DNA from: Byssochlamys sp. IMV 00236
Lineage: Eukaryota; Ascomycota; Eurotiomycetes; Eurotiales; Thermoascaceae
Assembly (NCBI GenBank): GCA_001931875.2
Contig: MSJH02000787.1
Location: 1-64,000 of the forward strand
DNA: 64,000 nt
Direction of reading: 5' to 3'
Positions 44,154 to 56,241 of the stretch are shown piece by piece. Within the stretch, counting starts at the first letter, position 1. Each line of letters begins with the position of its first letter. A program made the translations under genes and the position numbers. Under the pieces are notes generated by a model. That model was not told the DNA's origin, did no database searches, and saw nothing but the letters and a program-made list of their open reading frames with translations.

Positions 44154-46454
44154 ATGGCGCGCCAACAACCCAGGTCGTCTGTTGTCATCCCAGCCCGTAC
44201 ATCCAGTGCCAATGCTCAGAGTGTAGAGCAATCTCAGCCTCGAAGCACCGGTAGGAAGGACATGCACTCGAACTCGAAGGCGCAGAAGATCTTGGGCACG
44301 ATGGAGCTGCCGATGGATAGTCGCTGGTCGAAGATGGGGGACAGGGACTCTGCGCAGAGACAGCATGGGATGCGGAGCGGACACTCGACGACTCGAACTG
44401 AGCGCAATGGCAACCTCCAACCTCCATTTAGCCCAACCGAACATGCATCATCGCCGAACTTGCGCGTGCGAGCCTCGTCGCCGTTGCTAGGCCAGAGCTA
44501 CCGTGACCGCGGCCCTTCATTCTCTTCCGTTCAGCCTCCTCCCACGAAGCCTATTCACCCGTCAGAGTCGTCCACCTCGCTACATAGTGGCTATAGTTCA
44601 AAAGATACCTCGGCCACCTACTTCAACCGAACTCCTGCTTTGCCGACAAGTTGGTCAGGCGACAAGCCCGACAAAGCGACGGAGGGGGAACAGGCAAAGG
44701 GTAACAAAACGCCGAAAACGCCCACGAAAGAATCTAAGAGAAAGGGACGGCCTCCGAGGATTGATCTGTCGTTACTATTCCCAAGACCAAAGGCCTCCGC
44801 GGCGCCTCTCCTGTCTCCCCAGAGAATGATGGATTCGCCATCCCCGGTCTCTGCTGGCTCCGAGTCATCCATTGGAAAGGCTAAGAGGTCCGACAAGTTC
44901 TACTCATTCGGTAACAGGCTTTCCAAGACACCGCCACGATCCAGTGGAAGTTGGAAAGAAAAACATGCTACAGTTCGACAGCTTGACCCGATGCCTCCAC
45001 TGCCAACCGCGAAACATACTGATTGGTACGATTCTCCCGTGGAGAAAACAATCTGCTGTTCGGGAGGAGATCTCACCGTGGAGATCCATGAGCGGGAAGA
45101 AAAGAAAGAACAGGAGGAAGAACCGGCGCCAGTCACGATTGACCGTGAGCGTCAGAAACCCCCTAAACATCGCTTCAGCACTATGCCCTCGACTAGGCCA
45201 CCCAAGCCATACGACCGAACGAAGAGAATGTCATCCCACAGCTCTCTAACTGCCCGCAGTGGCGACTCGCATCTGAGTCCAAAGGCCGTGAACAATCTCT
45301 CTAACACCATCAAAAGCTCGCTCGAGACATGGCAATCTGACGGTCGCCTGGGATCTCCGGCCGGTACTACCGGTTCTGGAGCCATGTCCAAGAAGAGCAG
45401 CAAAAGCAGCTTTGGAAACGCAGACCTTCATTATTCAAGTGTCCTTTGCTTGTCATCGTCGGAAGATGAGGAAGACGACGACGATGACGAAGGAGTCTTG
45501 CCGCAGAAGTCTGCCACCGATGCGACTTTCCGGAGTAGCGTTGCTACATACGGAGAACATGAGCCGGAGATCTGCACGGCATCCACTGTCCAAGCTGCCA
45601 AAGGGCCGACGTTGACGCGGATTCAAAAGCCAACCCTGACCTTGCAGGAATCTCGCCAGTCACGACGTAACCAGTCTGTACGTCGGGACCCCTCAGTATC
45701 ATCATATAGCAGGTCATCACGGCTCTCACGCCCTCCAAGTGGAATTCCTACGATATCAGAACCTGAGAACGAAGAGACGGAAGACGGGGTTCCTATGATG
45801 CGATCTACCCGTTCCAAGTCTAGCAACAGGCGGAGCCGAATTATTTCTGTCACCAGGCAGGAAGAATTCCTTCTGGAAGCTATCAGACAGAGGAAAGGAA
45901 AAGTGACGCCTAGTCTCTTCCACGAGGCTTCGTTTGCCTCGCGAGATTCCGATCGAAACTCGACCCTTTCCGTGAACCCGCGCGAATCGACGTACAATGC
46001 GGACACCTCTTTTTTACGCCTTAGCCCTGGCATTCCTGCCTTCCCGGAAGTCTCTGGTTCGACGGATCTCAGTGTAGCTGATACGGAAAAAGAAGGTTCG
46101 GTCACTCACAGCACCGGTTCGGATACTGAGCAGAGGACCGATAACTCTACCGTGTCTCCACGAGTCAGTTTGATTTATAGTGATACTCTACCATCGCCGT
46201 CCACCAGCCGCGCCTCTCCAATGACACCGACTCTGCCTATCCATCGCTTCTCCCCACCACCGTTGCACCCACCGCCGCCGTACGCTCTACCTCCGGTCCC
46301 GGAGAGCCACAGCCAGAGAAGGCACTCGCGGCGGCGCACTGATAGCAGTGAAGCGATTATCATCAACGAAGGCGACGATTCGAAGCAGGAGGACGAGTTT
46401 CCTGTTTGGGCCCTCGGCTGGAACGAGCGATCTAGCATGACCATTGTGCACTGA
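44154..46454 (+). CDS. conserved Ser-rich, largely disordered protein of unknown function
   Basis: Single exon, 766 aa, start codon in good context (GCCATGG). Most of the protein is Ser/Pro/Thr-rich and predicted by eye to be disordered, with Lys-rich 'KTPKTPTKESKRKGRPPRID' (an AT-hook-like GRPP, residues about 190-205), an acidic run EDEEDDDDDEG, and a Pro-rich C-terminus. One ordered-looking element near residue 565, 'SVTRQEEFLLEAIRQRKG', is helical; I recall similar 'VTRQEE-LL-AIR-KRG' segments in other Ser-rich Aspergillus proteins of unknown role. No catalytic domain, signal peptide or membrane helix. It has the longest upstream spacer in the window. Nuclear or signalling adaptor roles are guesses only. 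Confidence 0.75.
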   Translation: MARQQPRSSVVIPARTSSANAQSVEQSQPRSTGRKDMHSNSKAQKILGTMELPMDSRWSKMGDRDSAQRQHGMRSGHSTTRTERNGNLQPPFSPTEHASSPNLRVRASSPLLGQSYRDRGPSFSSVQPPPTKPIHPSESSTSLHSGYSSKDTSATYFNRTPALPTSWSGDKPDKATEGEQAKGNKTPKTPTKESKRKGRPPRIDLSLLFPRPKASAAPLLSPQRMMDSPSPVSAGSESSIGKAKRSDKFYSFGNRLSKTPPRSSGSWKEKHATVRQLDPMPPLPTAKHTDWYDSPVEKTICCSGGDLTVEIHEREEKKEQEEEPAPVTIDRERQKPPKHRFSTMPSTRPPKPYDRTKRMSSHSSLTARSGDSHLSPKAVNNLSNTIKSSLETWQSDGRLGSPAGTTGSGAMSKKSSKSSFGNADLHYSSVLCLSSSEDEEDDDDDEGVLPQKSATDATFRSSVATYGEHEPEICTASTVQAAKGPTLTRIQKPTLTLQESRQSRRNQSVRRDPSVSSYSRSSRLSRPPSGIPTISEPENEETEDGVPMMRSTRSKSSNRRSRIISVTRQEEFLLEAIRQRKGKVTPSLFHEASFASRDSDRNSTLSVNPRESTYNADTSFLRLSPGIPAFPEVSGSTDLSVADTEKEGSVTHSTGSDTEQRTDNSTVSPRVSLIYSDTLPSPSTSRASPMTPTLPIHRFSPPPLHPPPPYALPPVPESHSQRRHSRRRTDSSEAIIINEGDDSKQEDEFPVWALGWNERSSMTIVH

Positions 46455-47830
46455 TTCGAGTCTGTGCCGAACGTTATCAATCTCTTTTCATATCATCCGT
46501 GCTCTTTATCCAATCCACGATCGACAACTACGCTCTCTACATCTCCTAATTATTTATACCCTTTTTTTTTTCTTTTCTCTTTTGACTGAGGCGCATGGTA
46601 TGTACAATACGGCGGACGTTCTCTAGCATTTTGCGTTTTTCTTTGGGTTATGTTGCGAACCAACGTACGGACCCCTTTTCAGGTCTCGTGCCCCTCTGTA
46701 CTATATAGTGGTCTTTTTTTGAGCCCGCATGGGGCGTTTTGACGTTCATAGTCGGCTTAGACTTAGAGGTTTAGAGCGAGGATTATGTTCTCAGGTGATG
46801 GCGAGCGTCGTTCAGGCTGCATCTGTTACTCGTATAGAACCCCGCATTAATGACAGAAGATTTCAATTTCCGACGCTTTCCTTTTGGCCTGGAAGATCTT
46901 CGACCCCGTAGGCGTCTTGTCGGTACGAACAGGCTCACATGAGACTGATGGTGTTGGGAGCTTTCCTGCAGTTGATCAGCGCCCATGACCTGTGGTAGGA
47001 CCCCCATGCAAGCTTGCATCGATCTATCTAGCCTCAAAAGGCGCCCAAAGAGAAACGGGGCTTGATAGGATGACAATTTTCTTCAATTGGCAGGGAAATC
47101 ATCTGGCATACAGTGGACGACGGCGATCCAGAACCGCCCACGCTAAGGTCGCACAAGGGATCTGTAACAGGCTAAGGATAGGAAAACAGCCTACCAGTGT
47201 ACCAGATGACACCTTAGGCTGGTTATTGCACCTGAAGCCAATGCTAAACATCCAACTAGATAGAGTCCTAGACTGTGCGATCCACCGTTCCGACGTAGAG
47301 AGAGTTACCCCGGATCTGACAGGCCCTCTCCCTTTCCTGTCCACTTGAATAATAAATCGCACTTTTTTCCACCCAACGATCCTGATCTCGGTCATTCTTG
47401 GACCGCCAGCAGACTCAAGAAGAAGGAGATATTAATATCTCTCTTTCTCCAACTGACCTTATCCGCTCCTTTCCTGGTGGGCCTGTCCAAGGTCGTGTTA
47501 GTCTAGCATCTTGTCTTTGCCCGGCTTGCAGGCGGACCCAGGCAAGGCAGGGCAAGGCAAGGCGAACCTCACCGCTCACGCGTCAATCCCCTTTAACTAA
47601 CATTCCTCTCACCTGCGACCGACGTAAGTGGCAGCAGCTGGTGGACGCTCAGGATTCTTCTTGTCCTTGTCTGCCACGCAGTGGTCTCTCGTCACCTGCA
47701 CTGCAGTTGTTCTCTCTTATAAACAAGGCCTGGGACAGTCGACCTGGAGATCCGAGGGCGCTGAGCGTTCCCTATTTCCCAGGCACAACCACCGAGGACG
47801 AACACCGGCGCGGAAACTAAGATCGTCAAC
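46455..47830. other. intergenic; leader of the sugar-nucleotide transporter
   Basis: 3' region of the Ser-rich gene then the transporter promoter. A GTAAGT at 47623 and a pyrimidine/AG site near 47725-47741 could bound a 5'-UTR intron. A purine-rich GGCAA-type mini-repeat lies at about 47532-47562. No gene supported. Confidence 0.4.
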
Positions 47831-49451
47831 ATGGGGGAAGGCCCGCAACGCTCATCCTCCTGGATAGGAATTCCGCTACGACATCTGTCTGTGATTCTGG
47901 TAAGCATCCTGGTTGCTGACGAGGTGGTGGGGTGTAGCTGCTCCGATGTTGCAGCGTCACGATCGCGGGGAGAGAGAGAGAGAGAGCAGAGCTGAAGCTG
48001 ACATGGCAATCGAACTATACAGCTAGCGATCCAATACACAGGCTTTGCACTGGTAAGGACTTTTGAATAGGATTTTGATGCGACTATGAAACGGATTGAC
48101 GCGCTGACACCTCCCTAGCTGCTACACTATTCCCGTGTGATGCCCACTGTCGCGGGCAAACGCTATCTGACATCAACCGCCGTCTTCCTTAACGAAGTAA
48201 CTAAGCTCGCGATCTCCCTGACCATCGCACTATACGAAGTTTCCAGGAACGCACCGCCCTCCGTTCCCGCGACGTCGCTCTTCTTTACCCTCTCCAGTGC
48301 CGTTTTCTCGGGAGACAGCTGGAAGCTTGCGATCCCCGCCCTCCTCTACACGTTGGCCAACTCCCTCCAATACATTGCTCTTTCGAACTTGGAAGTGGCA
48401 ACGTTCCAGGTTACCAATCAGTTGAAGCTCCTGACAACAGCCCTTTTTGGCCTTGCCTTGTTAGGGACAAGCATACCTCCGCGAAAATGGGCGATTCTCT
48501 TGTTCCTTGTGGTCGGAGTGGCCCTAGTTCAGTTGCCGAACGGTGACTTGGAGGGGCTGTCCTACAGAGATGACGCACATCTCTACTTTCCCAGATCCCT
48601 AGAGGAATGGAAGAGAATGGGCGGTACTGCTGCCCATCTGCACAAGCGTTCTGCCACATATGAGGGCATCCAGGAGGATGAGCTGTCACAACTACCGCGT
48701 CTCGATGCGACCATTGGCTTGCTCGCAACAATTGGGGCATGCATTTCGTCTGGACTAGCCGGCACTTACCTAGGCAAGGTGCTCAAGGACAGCTCGAACC
48801 CGACATCTCTCTGGATCCGCAACGTGCAGCTGGCTTCCTATTCGATATTCCCGTCTTTGTTTATCGGAGTTGTCTTTCTTGATGGCGAAAAGGTCGCCAA
48901 CAATGGTTTCTTTGAGGGTTACAATTGGGCCGTCTGGGCAACCATCATCGTGCAGGCTTTGGGAGGAATTGCGTCTGCTTTCGCCATTGCCAATGCCGAT
49001 AGTATTGCAAGGAACGGCGCAGCTAGCCTCAGTATCGTTCTGAGCACTGTAGCAAGCGTGTTGTTTTTCGATTTCCAAGTTACAGGAACTGTATGTCCGG
49101 ACTCATATCCTGCTTGTTTTTGTCTTTTGGTTAAGCCAAGCTAACATAGATTGTCTACAGTTTGTCGTTGGGGCACTCATCGTTCTTATCGCAGCTTACA
49201 TTTACGGAAACCCGACTCCGGGTTCAAGCAAGAAGGCCCTTCGTCCACCACCCATACGCATAGATACCTATGAGAAGGATATCGATGGCGATAATGAGAC
49301 TTCTCTATCACCGCCGACGAATGACTTTTCGATCAAACTTCCCACAACGCCCCTGCTCAGCCAGACGGGCATATCGACATCTAGACCGACGTCCCCTAAC
49401 CCTCGAAGCACAAGTGGAAGTTACCTTTCAAAGCAGGAGAGAGATTCATAA
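47831..49451 (+). CDS. Golgi nucleotide-sugar transporter (UDP-galactose/UDP-GlcNAc type, SLC35A-like)
   Basis: Four exons (47831-47899, 48023-48052, 48119-49090, 49161-49451) encode 453 aa. Exon 2 is only 30 bp, giving 'LAIQYTGFAL'. About ten membrane segments are visible. Family marks include 'YLTSTAVFLNEVTKLAISL', 'NSLQYIALSNLEVATFQVTNQLKLLTTA' split over TM3-4 (the UDP-sugar signature), 'SGLAGTYLGKVLKDSS' and 'VQALGGIASAFAIANADSI'. The protein exchanges a cytosolic UDP-sugar for UMP across the Golgi membrane to feed glycan synthesis. Whether the substrate is UDP-Gal, UDP-GlcNAc or both is not readable. A polar Ser/Pro/Thr tail of about 80 residues faces the cytosol. Intron 1 holds an (AG)9 run. 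Confidence 0.9.
47969..47986. repeat. (AG)9 microsatellite within intron 1
   Basis: GA/AG dinucleotide run just after GATCGCGGGG inside the first intron of the nucleotide-sugar transporter gene. Confidence 0.8.
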
Positions 49452-50001
49452 ATGAGACGATCACGATCAGGTTACGAATCTGCAGAGATGCATCAGATAG
49501 GAATTCCAGGGGAGGAAGTTGGCAATAAAATAACAGCATGACTTGGTAGACGGAAAAGCACGGTTTGATTTACGACAGCGGGAATGTCTCATCTCCTGCT
49601 TTCTATGCCTTTATCATGGTGGTTGCTTATCAGTTTTGATTTTAATTCTCTATACCCGAAAGCCCTCGCAAAAAAGACATTGGCGTCGAGCTTGATGTAT
49701 GTATATCTACGAGCAAATATGGGAATTGATTGGTTAACATCGCTTACCAGGTGATATTTCTGGTCTTTTATCTTGATAGTAGTAGCCTATTAAAGTGATT
49801 TCCTATATAAAGCCCCTGCGTAGCAGAAACGACTCCCCGGCGGGAGGCAAGCAAGCTTCGCAGACACGTGCTTTTCATGCATAGTACCAGTATGCTTCCT
49901 GTGCACCGCCCTTTTTATCCAGCCTCGACTTTCAATTTCCTATCCCTTGAAGCTTTGCATGAAGATCTCATCCATCAATATCTGAACAAATTGAAGCTAT
50001 C
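49452..50001. other. intergenic: transporter 3' region and mer3 5' region
   Basis: 550 bp; contains short upstream ATGs (for example 49877) ahead of the mer3 start. No independent gene seen. Confidence 0.5.
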
Positions 50002-53000
50002 ATGCAGAAAAGAAAGCATACCTCTCCAATCACTCCTTTCCATTACCCCCTATCCCAACGACAAAACAGCCCCCGCTCCCATCAGGCAAGCTCCGGCTTC
50101 AATTCGATTACACAGGGACTATCAGGAGTCATCTCTTCTTCAGGACGCTTCTCATCTCCATCTACAAACGAGAACCATGATCTGATTGATGGACATGTGC
50201 TTGGTCTTCAGATGAATGATGACTTGCCTCTGGATGCCTTTGGTGAGATGCCACGAAATATTCTTTTCTGGTTAGAACCAGAGACTGATTAAGTGATTTT
50301 ATGAGATCGTGAATTGCTGGCTCAATTAGACGGGGAAAATCAGAATCGAAACGAGAGTCTGGTGGATAAGAATGAACCTTCGATCACCAGACCAGCGGCG
50401 TTCAAGCGGATGAATGCACCCCAGACTCCTGTTGTGAGGCAGAGTTCGAAATTCTTTGGAAATTGTAAGTGATATTTCTATTATAAGCTCCTATGGATTC
50501 TGCTAAGAAAGCTAGCAAATGGCTCTCGAACGACACTTCGTCGGAGTCTCGAATCGAGCTCTCCTGACGTCGGCCCACCATCGAGTCCATTACTGGTCTT
50601 TGGATCTCAAGGGAGACGTTCCATAGGACAGGGCATTCCTCTCTCACAAAATCGCCCCTATGCTGCACAGGCGGTGGAAGCCGCGTCCAATGAGCCTTAT
50701 ACAAGTCCAGATATCGAGAGACGGATATCCCTGAGCCATGCACCACCAATTATCCAGGGTATCACTCTGGTTCCAGTTCATGAACTTCCAGATCGTTTCA
50801 AATCTTTGTTCAAATTTCCCATCTTCAACGCCATTCAGTCAAAGTGCTTCCAACATGTTTACCACAATGACTACAACGTGGTTGTATCAGCTCCCACGGG
50901 AAGTGGGAAGACAGTATTGATGGAACTAGCTATATGCCGGCTTATCACAAACCTAAAGGATGGGCAGTTCAAAGTAGTATATCAAGCGCCTACGAAGTCC
51001 TTGTGTTCGGAGCGGTTCCGTGACTGGACCTCGAAATTTACATCTCTCGGCTTGAATTGCGCAGAATTGACCGGCGATACAGATTATGCGCAGCTTAAGA
51101 GCGTTCAGAATGCCTGTATCATCATAACCACGCCCGAGAAGTGGGATAGCATGACGAGGAAGTGGAAAGACCATGCTAGACTACTGCAACTGGTTAAGTT
51201 ATTTCTAATCGATGAGGTGCATATTTTGAAAGAGACGCGTGGAGCTACATTGGAAGCTGTGGTCTCGCGTATGAAGTCCGTCGGTTCGGATGTACGTTTC
51301 GTCGCTCTGAGTGCTACTGTCCCAAATTCAGAAGACATTGCAACCTGGCTTGGCAAGGACGCAACAAACCAGCATCTCCCAGCACATAGGGAACGATTTG
51401 GAGAAGAGTTCCGTCCGGTAAAGCTTCAGAAGTTCGTATATGGGTACCAGTCGAACGGGAATGATTTTGTGTTCGATAAAGTCTGCAGTACAAAGTAGGA
51501 TATTTCTCTCTACTCAGTATCTTTCTGCTAACATTTGATCATGCAGACTCCCGGAAGTCATACTTAAGCATGGTTGTGGCAAACCGATTATGATATTCTG
51601 CTGTACGAGGAACTCGTCTATCGCTACGGCTAAGGAGTTAGCCAATCTTTATGCATCGACAACACCCTCGAAGCGAATGTGGAAAGGACCTGCTAGGCCT
51701 ATTAACGTCCAGAACCCAGACTTGAAAAGTATTTTCACTTACTTGAGGCCAAGTCTCTCTTTCGTCTCTGATACTAATCGATTCGCAGATACCGTTGGTT
51801 CCGGAGTAGCATTTCATCATGCTGGTCTGGACAGTGGTGACCGCCATGCCGTAGAAACAGGTTTCCTAGGAGGTCAAATCAACATAATATGCTGTACATC
51901 TACGCTTGCCGTTGGTGTCAACTTGCCATGCCATTTAGTGATTATCAAGAACACTGTTGGCTGGCAAGACGGTGGGTGCAAAGAGTATTCCGATTTGGAA
52001 ATGATGCAAATGCTCGGTCGTGCTGGGCGGCCCCAGTTCGATGACAGTGCCGTGGCTGTCATATTGACCCGAAAAGAGCGTGTTCATCATTATGAGAAAC
52101 TTGTTTCTGGCTCTGAGAGCTTAGAGAGCTGTTTGCATCTGAATCTGATCGACCATCTTAACGCGGAAATTGGTCTAGGGACAGTTACTGACATCCAGTC
52201 AGCAACGAAATGGCTCGCGAGCACATTCCTCTTCGTCCGGATGAGGAGGAATCCGACTCATTATAAACTCAAGGAGGGAGCAGATAGGAGAGATGAAGAC
52301 GAGATGTTGCAGCAGATCTGCGAAAAGGACATCAAATTACTCAGAGAGAGTAACCTAGTTACCTCGGAGGGGAAATTGAAAGCCACACAGTTTGGAGACG
52401 CAATGGCCCGATATTATGTGAAATTCGACACCATGAAGGTGCTACTGTCCCTTCCACCCAAGGCGAAGTTGTCAGAAATCGTAAGTCCTACGGCTGGGAA
52501 GTCCAAGATGACAAATCCTAACCTGCGCAGCTCTCTGCAATCGTTCAAGCCGAAGAATTCAAGGAAATCCGCCTAAAATCCGGGGAGAAGTCACTCTACA
52601 AAGAGATAAATCGCGCTAACGGGATCAAGTTCCCGATAAAAGTTGATATTGCACTACCAGCACACAAGATATCGCTCCTTATACAATCCGAACTCGGGGC
52701 AGTGGAGTTTCCAGCCGCTGAGCAGTTCCAGAAGCACAAATTATCTTTTCAGCAAGATAAGAACTTCGTGTTCTCTCATGTGAATCGGCTTATACGATGT
52801 GTTATTGATTGTCAGATCTACTTAGAGGACTCTATAGCAGTGAGAAATGCTCTGGAGCTTGCACGATGCTTTGGAGCTCGCGTCTGGGACAACTCACCTC
52901 TGCAGATGAAGCAGATTGACCAAATCGGTGTTGTTGCTGTCAGGAAGCTCTCAGCTGCGGGGATCACTAGCCTTGAAGCACTGGAGCTCACAGAGCCGCA

Positions 53001-55071
53001 TCGAATTGATATGATCCTAAGCAGGAATCCACCGTTCGGAGTCAAACTTATTTCAAGAGTTGCAGACTTCCCCAAGTTACGGGTGACTATCAAGATGATA
53101 GGAAAGGTATTTGCGAGTCTGGGTCTAAGAGGATTTGGCTAATTTTTAATCTAAAGGAAACCAAACCAGGAAAGCCAGTCAAAGTTAACTTCAAAGCAGA
53201 TATTGGTTTTATGAATGAGAAAATACCTCTGTTTTTCCAAAGGCGTCCGGTTTATGTGTGTTTCCTTGCGGAGACTTCTGATGGCCGTATGGTAGACTTT
53301 CGCAGAATGAAGTGAGTTATTGACGAATGCAAGCTCCTTCACTACATTTTTTCGCTAAATCATGAAAGTGCCAATAAATTACAGAACAGCTACGAGATAC
53401 TGCTCCAAGCGGAGTTGAGGAGTGCATTTCAGCACATCACTTGCTATGTGATGTGTGATGACATTGGTATGACACGAGTGAAGTCATCATACAGAGTAGG
53501 GTATGACTAACTTTGGGAAGCTGGAAGTATGAAATACGCTGAGATCAAGCCTGAAATACCAGCGTCATTCTTTCCTGTCGCAAACACGGCTCCGGGAACT
53601 AAGCAGACGGACAAACCTCTGATGAACACTTCACGCCGGCGCAGTAGTGATATATCCCGCAGCCATACAGTAAAACATCCGGATGTGGATGAGTTCGAAG
53701 GGGACGATCTCGAGGTTAATGACTTTGTGGCAGCAGGAAAGTCAAATTTCTCATCCTAATAAGGTTCGTCACTAACTGTCGACAGGAGATGATATGTCGT
53801 GGTTTGTAATTCAGGAGGAGTCTCCCAAATTCGGACCTCAAAAGCAGAATCAACTGCCAAAGTCAAAGGAAAATGGCAATACAACGAAGGCCAAACGAAC
53901 GATGAGTGATGATCAAGAACGGCCGACCCAGCTACCCAGTGGGAAGTGGGCATGCAATCATAAGTGCAAAGACAAGTCAAGGTAATAGCATCTGGATCTG
54001 TAATTATTGTGGCAGTGAATAACAGCGCCAAGTTGCAAACACTTTTGTTGCCGGGATGGACTTGAAAAGCCACCCAGAACAAATAAGAAACAAGCGTCTA
54101 CCAGCGAAAGTAGGCGGGACCCGAATCTGAACCAATTGACGATCTCAGCGAGCCTTAAGAAGGATGGATCAGCTACTTGCAATACCCCAAAGACCGCAAG
54201 AAAAGTCAATCGAATTGATAGCATCGAGATCGTTGATTTAAGTCAGTCGTCGTCCAAGAAGCTCTCTGCCTTAGATAAGTCTTCAGGTAGTGATAAGTGG
54301 CAATGTTCTAATACAGACATGTCAAAAGCTTCCAAGCTGAAGCATCCGTCACACAGCTCGTCGGAGATATTGCCTCAAAAGCACGCGACAGGGTCTTACA
54401 TTGACTTAGATCCTGATTTCATACACGCCAACAAAAGGTCATCTTCAAGCGAATATGGAGATAGCGGTCTGGATGACCTTCCCTCTCCATCGGTCTTGCT
54501 CGATAGCCATGGAAAAACTGCAGTGAAAGCGTCCGGTAGATTAGCAGATCAGGGGGCTGGTACAACCACGCAGGATGATGCCATGAACTTTAAGGATCTT
54601 TTGGTAGATGATGGCGACGATATCTGGTTTCTATCTGAGAATGTCCTTTGTGACATGGACAACGTGAAAAACGGAACCAGCAAAAGCTCGAGTGAAGAGA
54701 ACGTCAGCTCCGCTAATATAACGGACATCAGTGGCTCCCTTGAAGCACTAAGTCCTCTCACAGGTTCCAGTCTAGGGCAAAGCCATTCTCCCTTCCTGAA
54801 GACAGGCAGTGATCCTATGCTCGCGCAGGTTCCAGACACGGAGGCTATTCACGGGCAGAAACGTGGTACCTCCCTGACTGAAGGAAGCGAAGATGAGAAT
54901 GTTCACCGGAAGAAATTTAGGGGTTGTGAGGTATACAATGATGATCTACGCGGAGTCTCCCCTGGAAAAGACGACTTAAGCTCCAGAGAACCACTTGCAA
55001 TCCCTGACGGCTGGGAAGGAATCGACAAATCTCTCCTGGAAGAATTCAAAGATATAATCAATTTCTTCTGA
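50002..55071 (+). CDS. mer3: meiotic ATP-dependent DNA helicase Mer3/Hfm1 (possible splice defect)
   Basis: Ten exons (50002-50242, 50330-50464, 50516-51494, 51547-52480, 52531-53106, 53157-53311, 53369-53466, 53521-53736, 53786-53981, 54033-55071) would give 1,522 aa. It has Walker A 'APTGSGKT' (Lys257), DEVH box at 358-361, 'LSATVPNSEDIATWLG', motif VI region 'QMLGRAGRPQFD', then a Sec63-type domain ('RANGIKFPIKVDIALP') and a C-terminal zinc knuckle (Cys1168, 1172, 1178, 1182). Mer3 stabilises crossover intermediates in the ZMM pathway. Introns are 49-87 bp. All are GT-AG except intron 8 (53737-53785), which begins GAAAGT. Removing exactly that piece restores frame; no GT donor nearby does. 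If it is not spliced so, about 410 C-terminal residues including the zinc knuckle are lost. The helicase core is intact. Confidence 0.88.
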
Positions 55072-55897
55072 TCCAACAACATAGTCGTCCGACTCATCTT
55101 CTCCTATCTGGACGCGAACGAACTATGGGTTCATGCATGTATCCCGTACTATATACATTCATATAGGCGTTATACCTGAGGCATGATCGAAGCGCTAGTC
55201 TATGTCTCTCAATATTCATAGTCCTAAAAAAGGAGGCTGATCATATCTCCCAAGCACTATATCAGGAGGAAGCTTGAGGATTTAAGATGGTTGTTATAGT
55301 TAAATAGCTCTAGTTAGCATGTGTAAGCAGAATTGACACTACATTTAAAAGCTAGAATGTCCTACATATCTCGAGTACTTGTATCGAATCATTGAGAGGA
55401 CATCATCGCAATCACACAAATACAAGTCGAACGATGACAAGTGACGGACATATAGTCTCAGTACATCTCAACAGACCCCCTCAAGTGAATTAAACTTGCA
55501 GAGCGAAGAATCAGTCATATCACTTTCTGCTATCCATTCCCTCAACAATTCCCGAAGTTGACGGAGCCACCCATCCAGAAAGAGGAAGTGACCTGGCTTC
55601 ATCCCCCAACCCCAGCTGAAGACAGCTATATCACCGCCTGTTCCCATCCAGGAAAAGAAAGAGACCTCTGATACTCACGTGGTATACAAAACGTGACTTG
55701 TCTCCTTTCTAGAAGCTCAAAGGGATTTCACAGCGTATAACACAACGCGTAGCTCAGCGCTCTGACGCTCGCGCACACTGTTATTGTTGATTATCTGGCG
55801 GCCGCCTCCGATATCCAGGTCATCTGGAGAATCAGAAATCAAAACATTAGGGATTTTCCTTCTCTTCTGCCGCTGCATTCTTCTCTCCCACAACACC
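55072..55897. other. intergenic, mer3 3' flank and LRR gene promoter
   Basis: AT-rich in its first half; no gene or RNA recognised. Confidence 0.5.
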
Positions 55898-56241
55898 ATG
55901 CCTGTGAGTTTGAGCTCTTCTTATCTGTTACATCTCCTTAACAAGATTTCTCAATCGTAAGGTTGCTGGATTTTTGATTTAGAGAAGAAGAGGACTCATC
56001 AGAGATCTGAGCTTCTACGTCCTGGTAAGTCCTTGTATGTTTCATGCAGTTTCTGTTCCTTGTGATGATATTGATATCGGGTATTCTTACTCCTAATATC
56101 GGAGATTGGAGACATATTAATTTGGTTCTGAACTGGTATTCTTAGCAGGGATCTTAGCTTTTTGTGAATTATCTCTCAAGATCTTGGGCTAACAGACCTG
56201 ACCAGTGTGGCTACGACTACAAGTCAAAATGGGGAGGTTGA
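55898..56241 (+). other. possible spliced uORF in the leader of the LRR gene
   Basis: ATG at 55898 followed by an excellent donor (ATGCCT|GTGAGT), then candidate exons 55983-56024 (ends CTG|GTAAGT) and 56206 onward. Joined, they encode 27 residues, starting 'MPRRRGLIRDLSFYVL' and ending at TGA 56239-56241. That stop lies 10 nt past the main ATG (56229), in another frame. The leader introns look real; whether the peptide is made is open, because 25 sense codons are not rare by chance. Confidence 0.3.
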
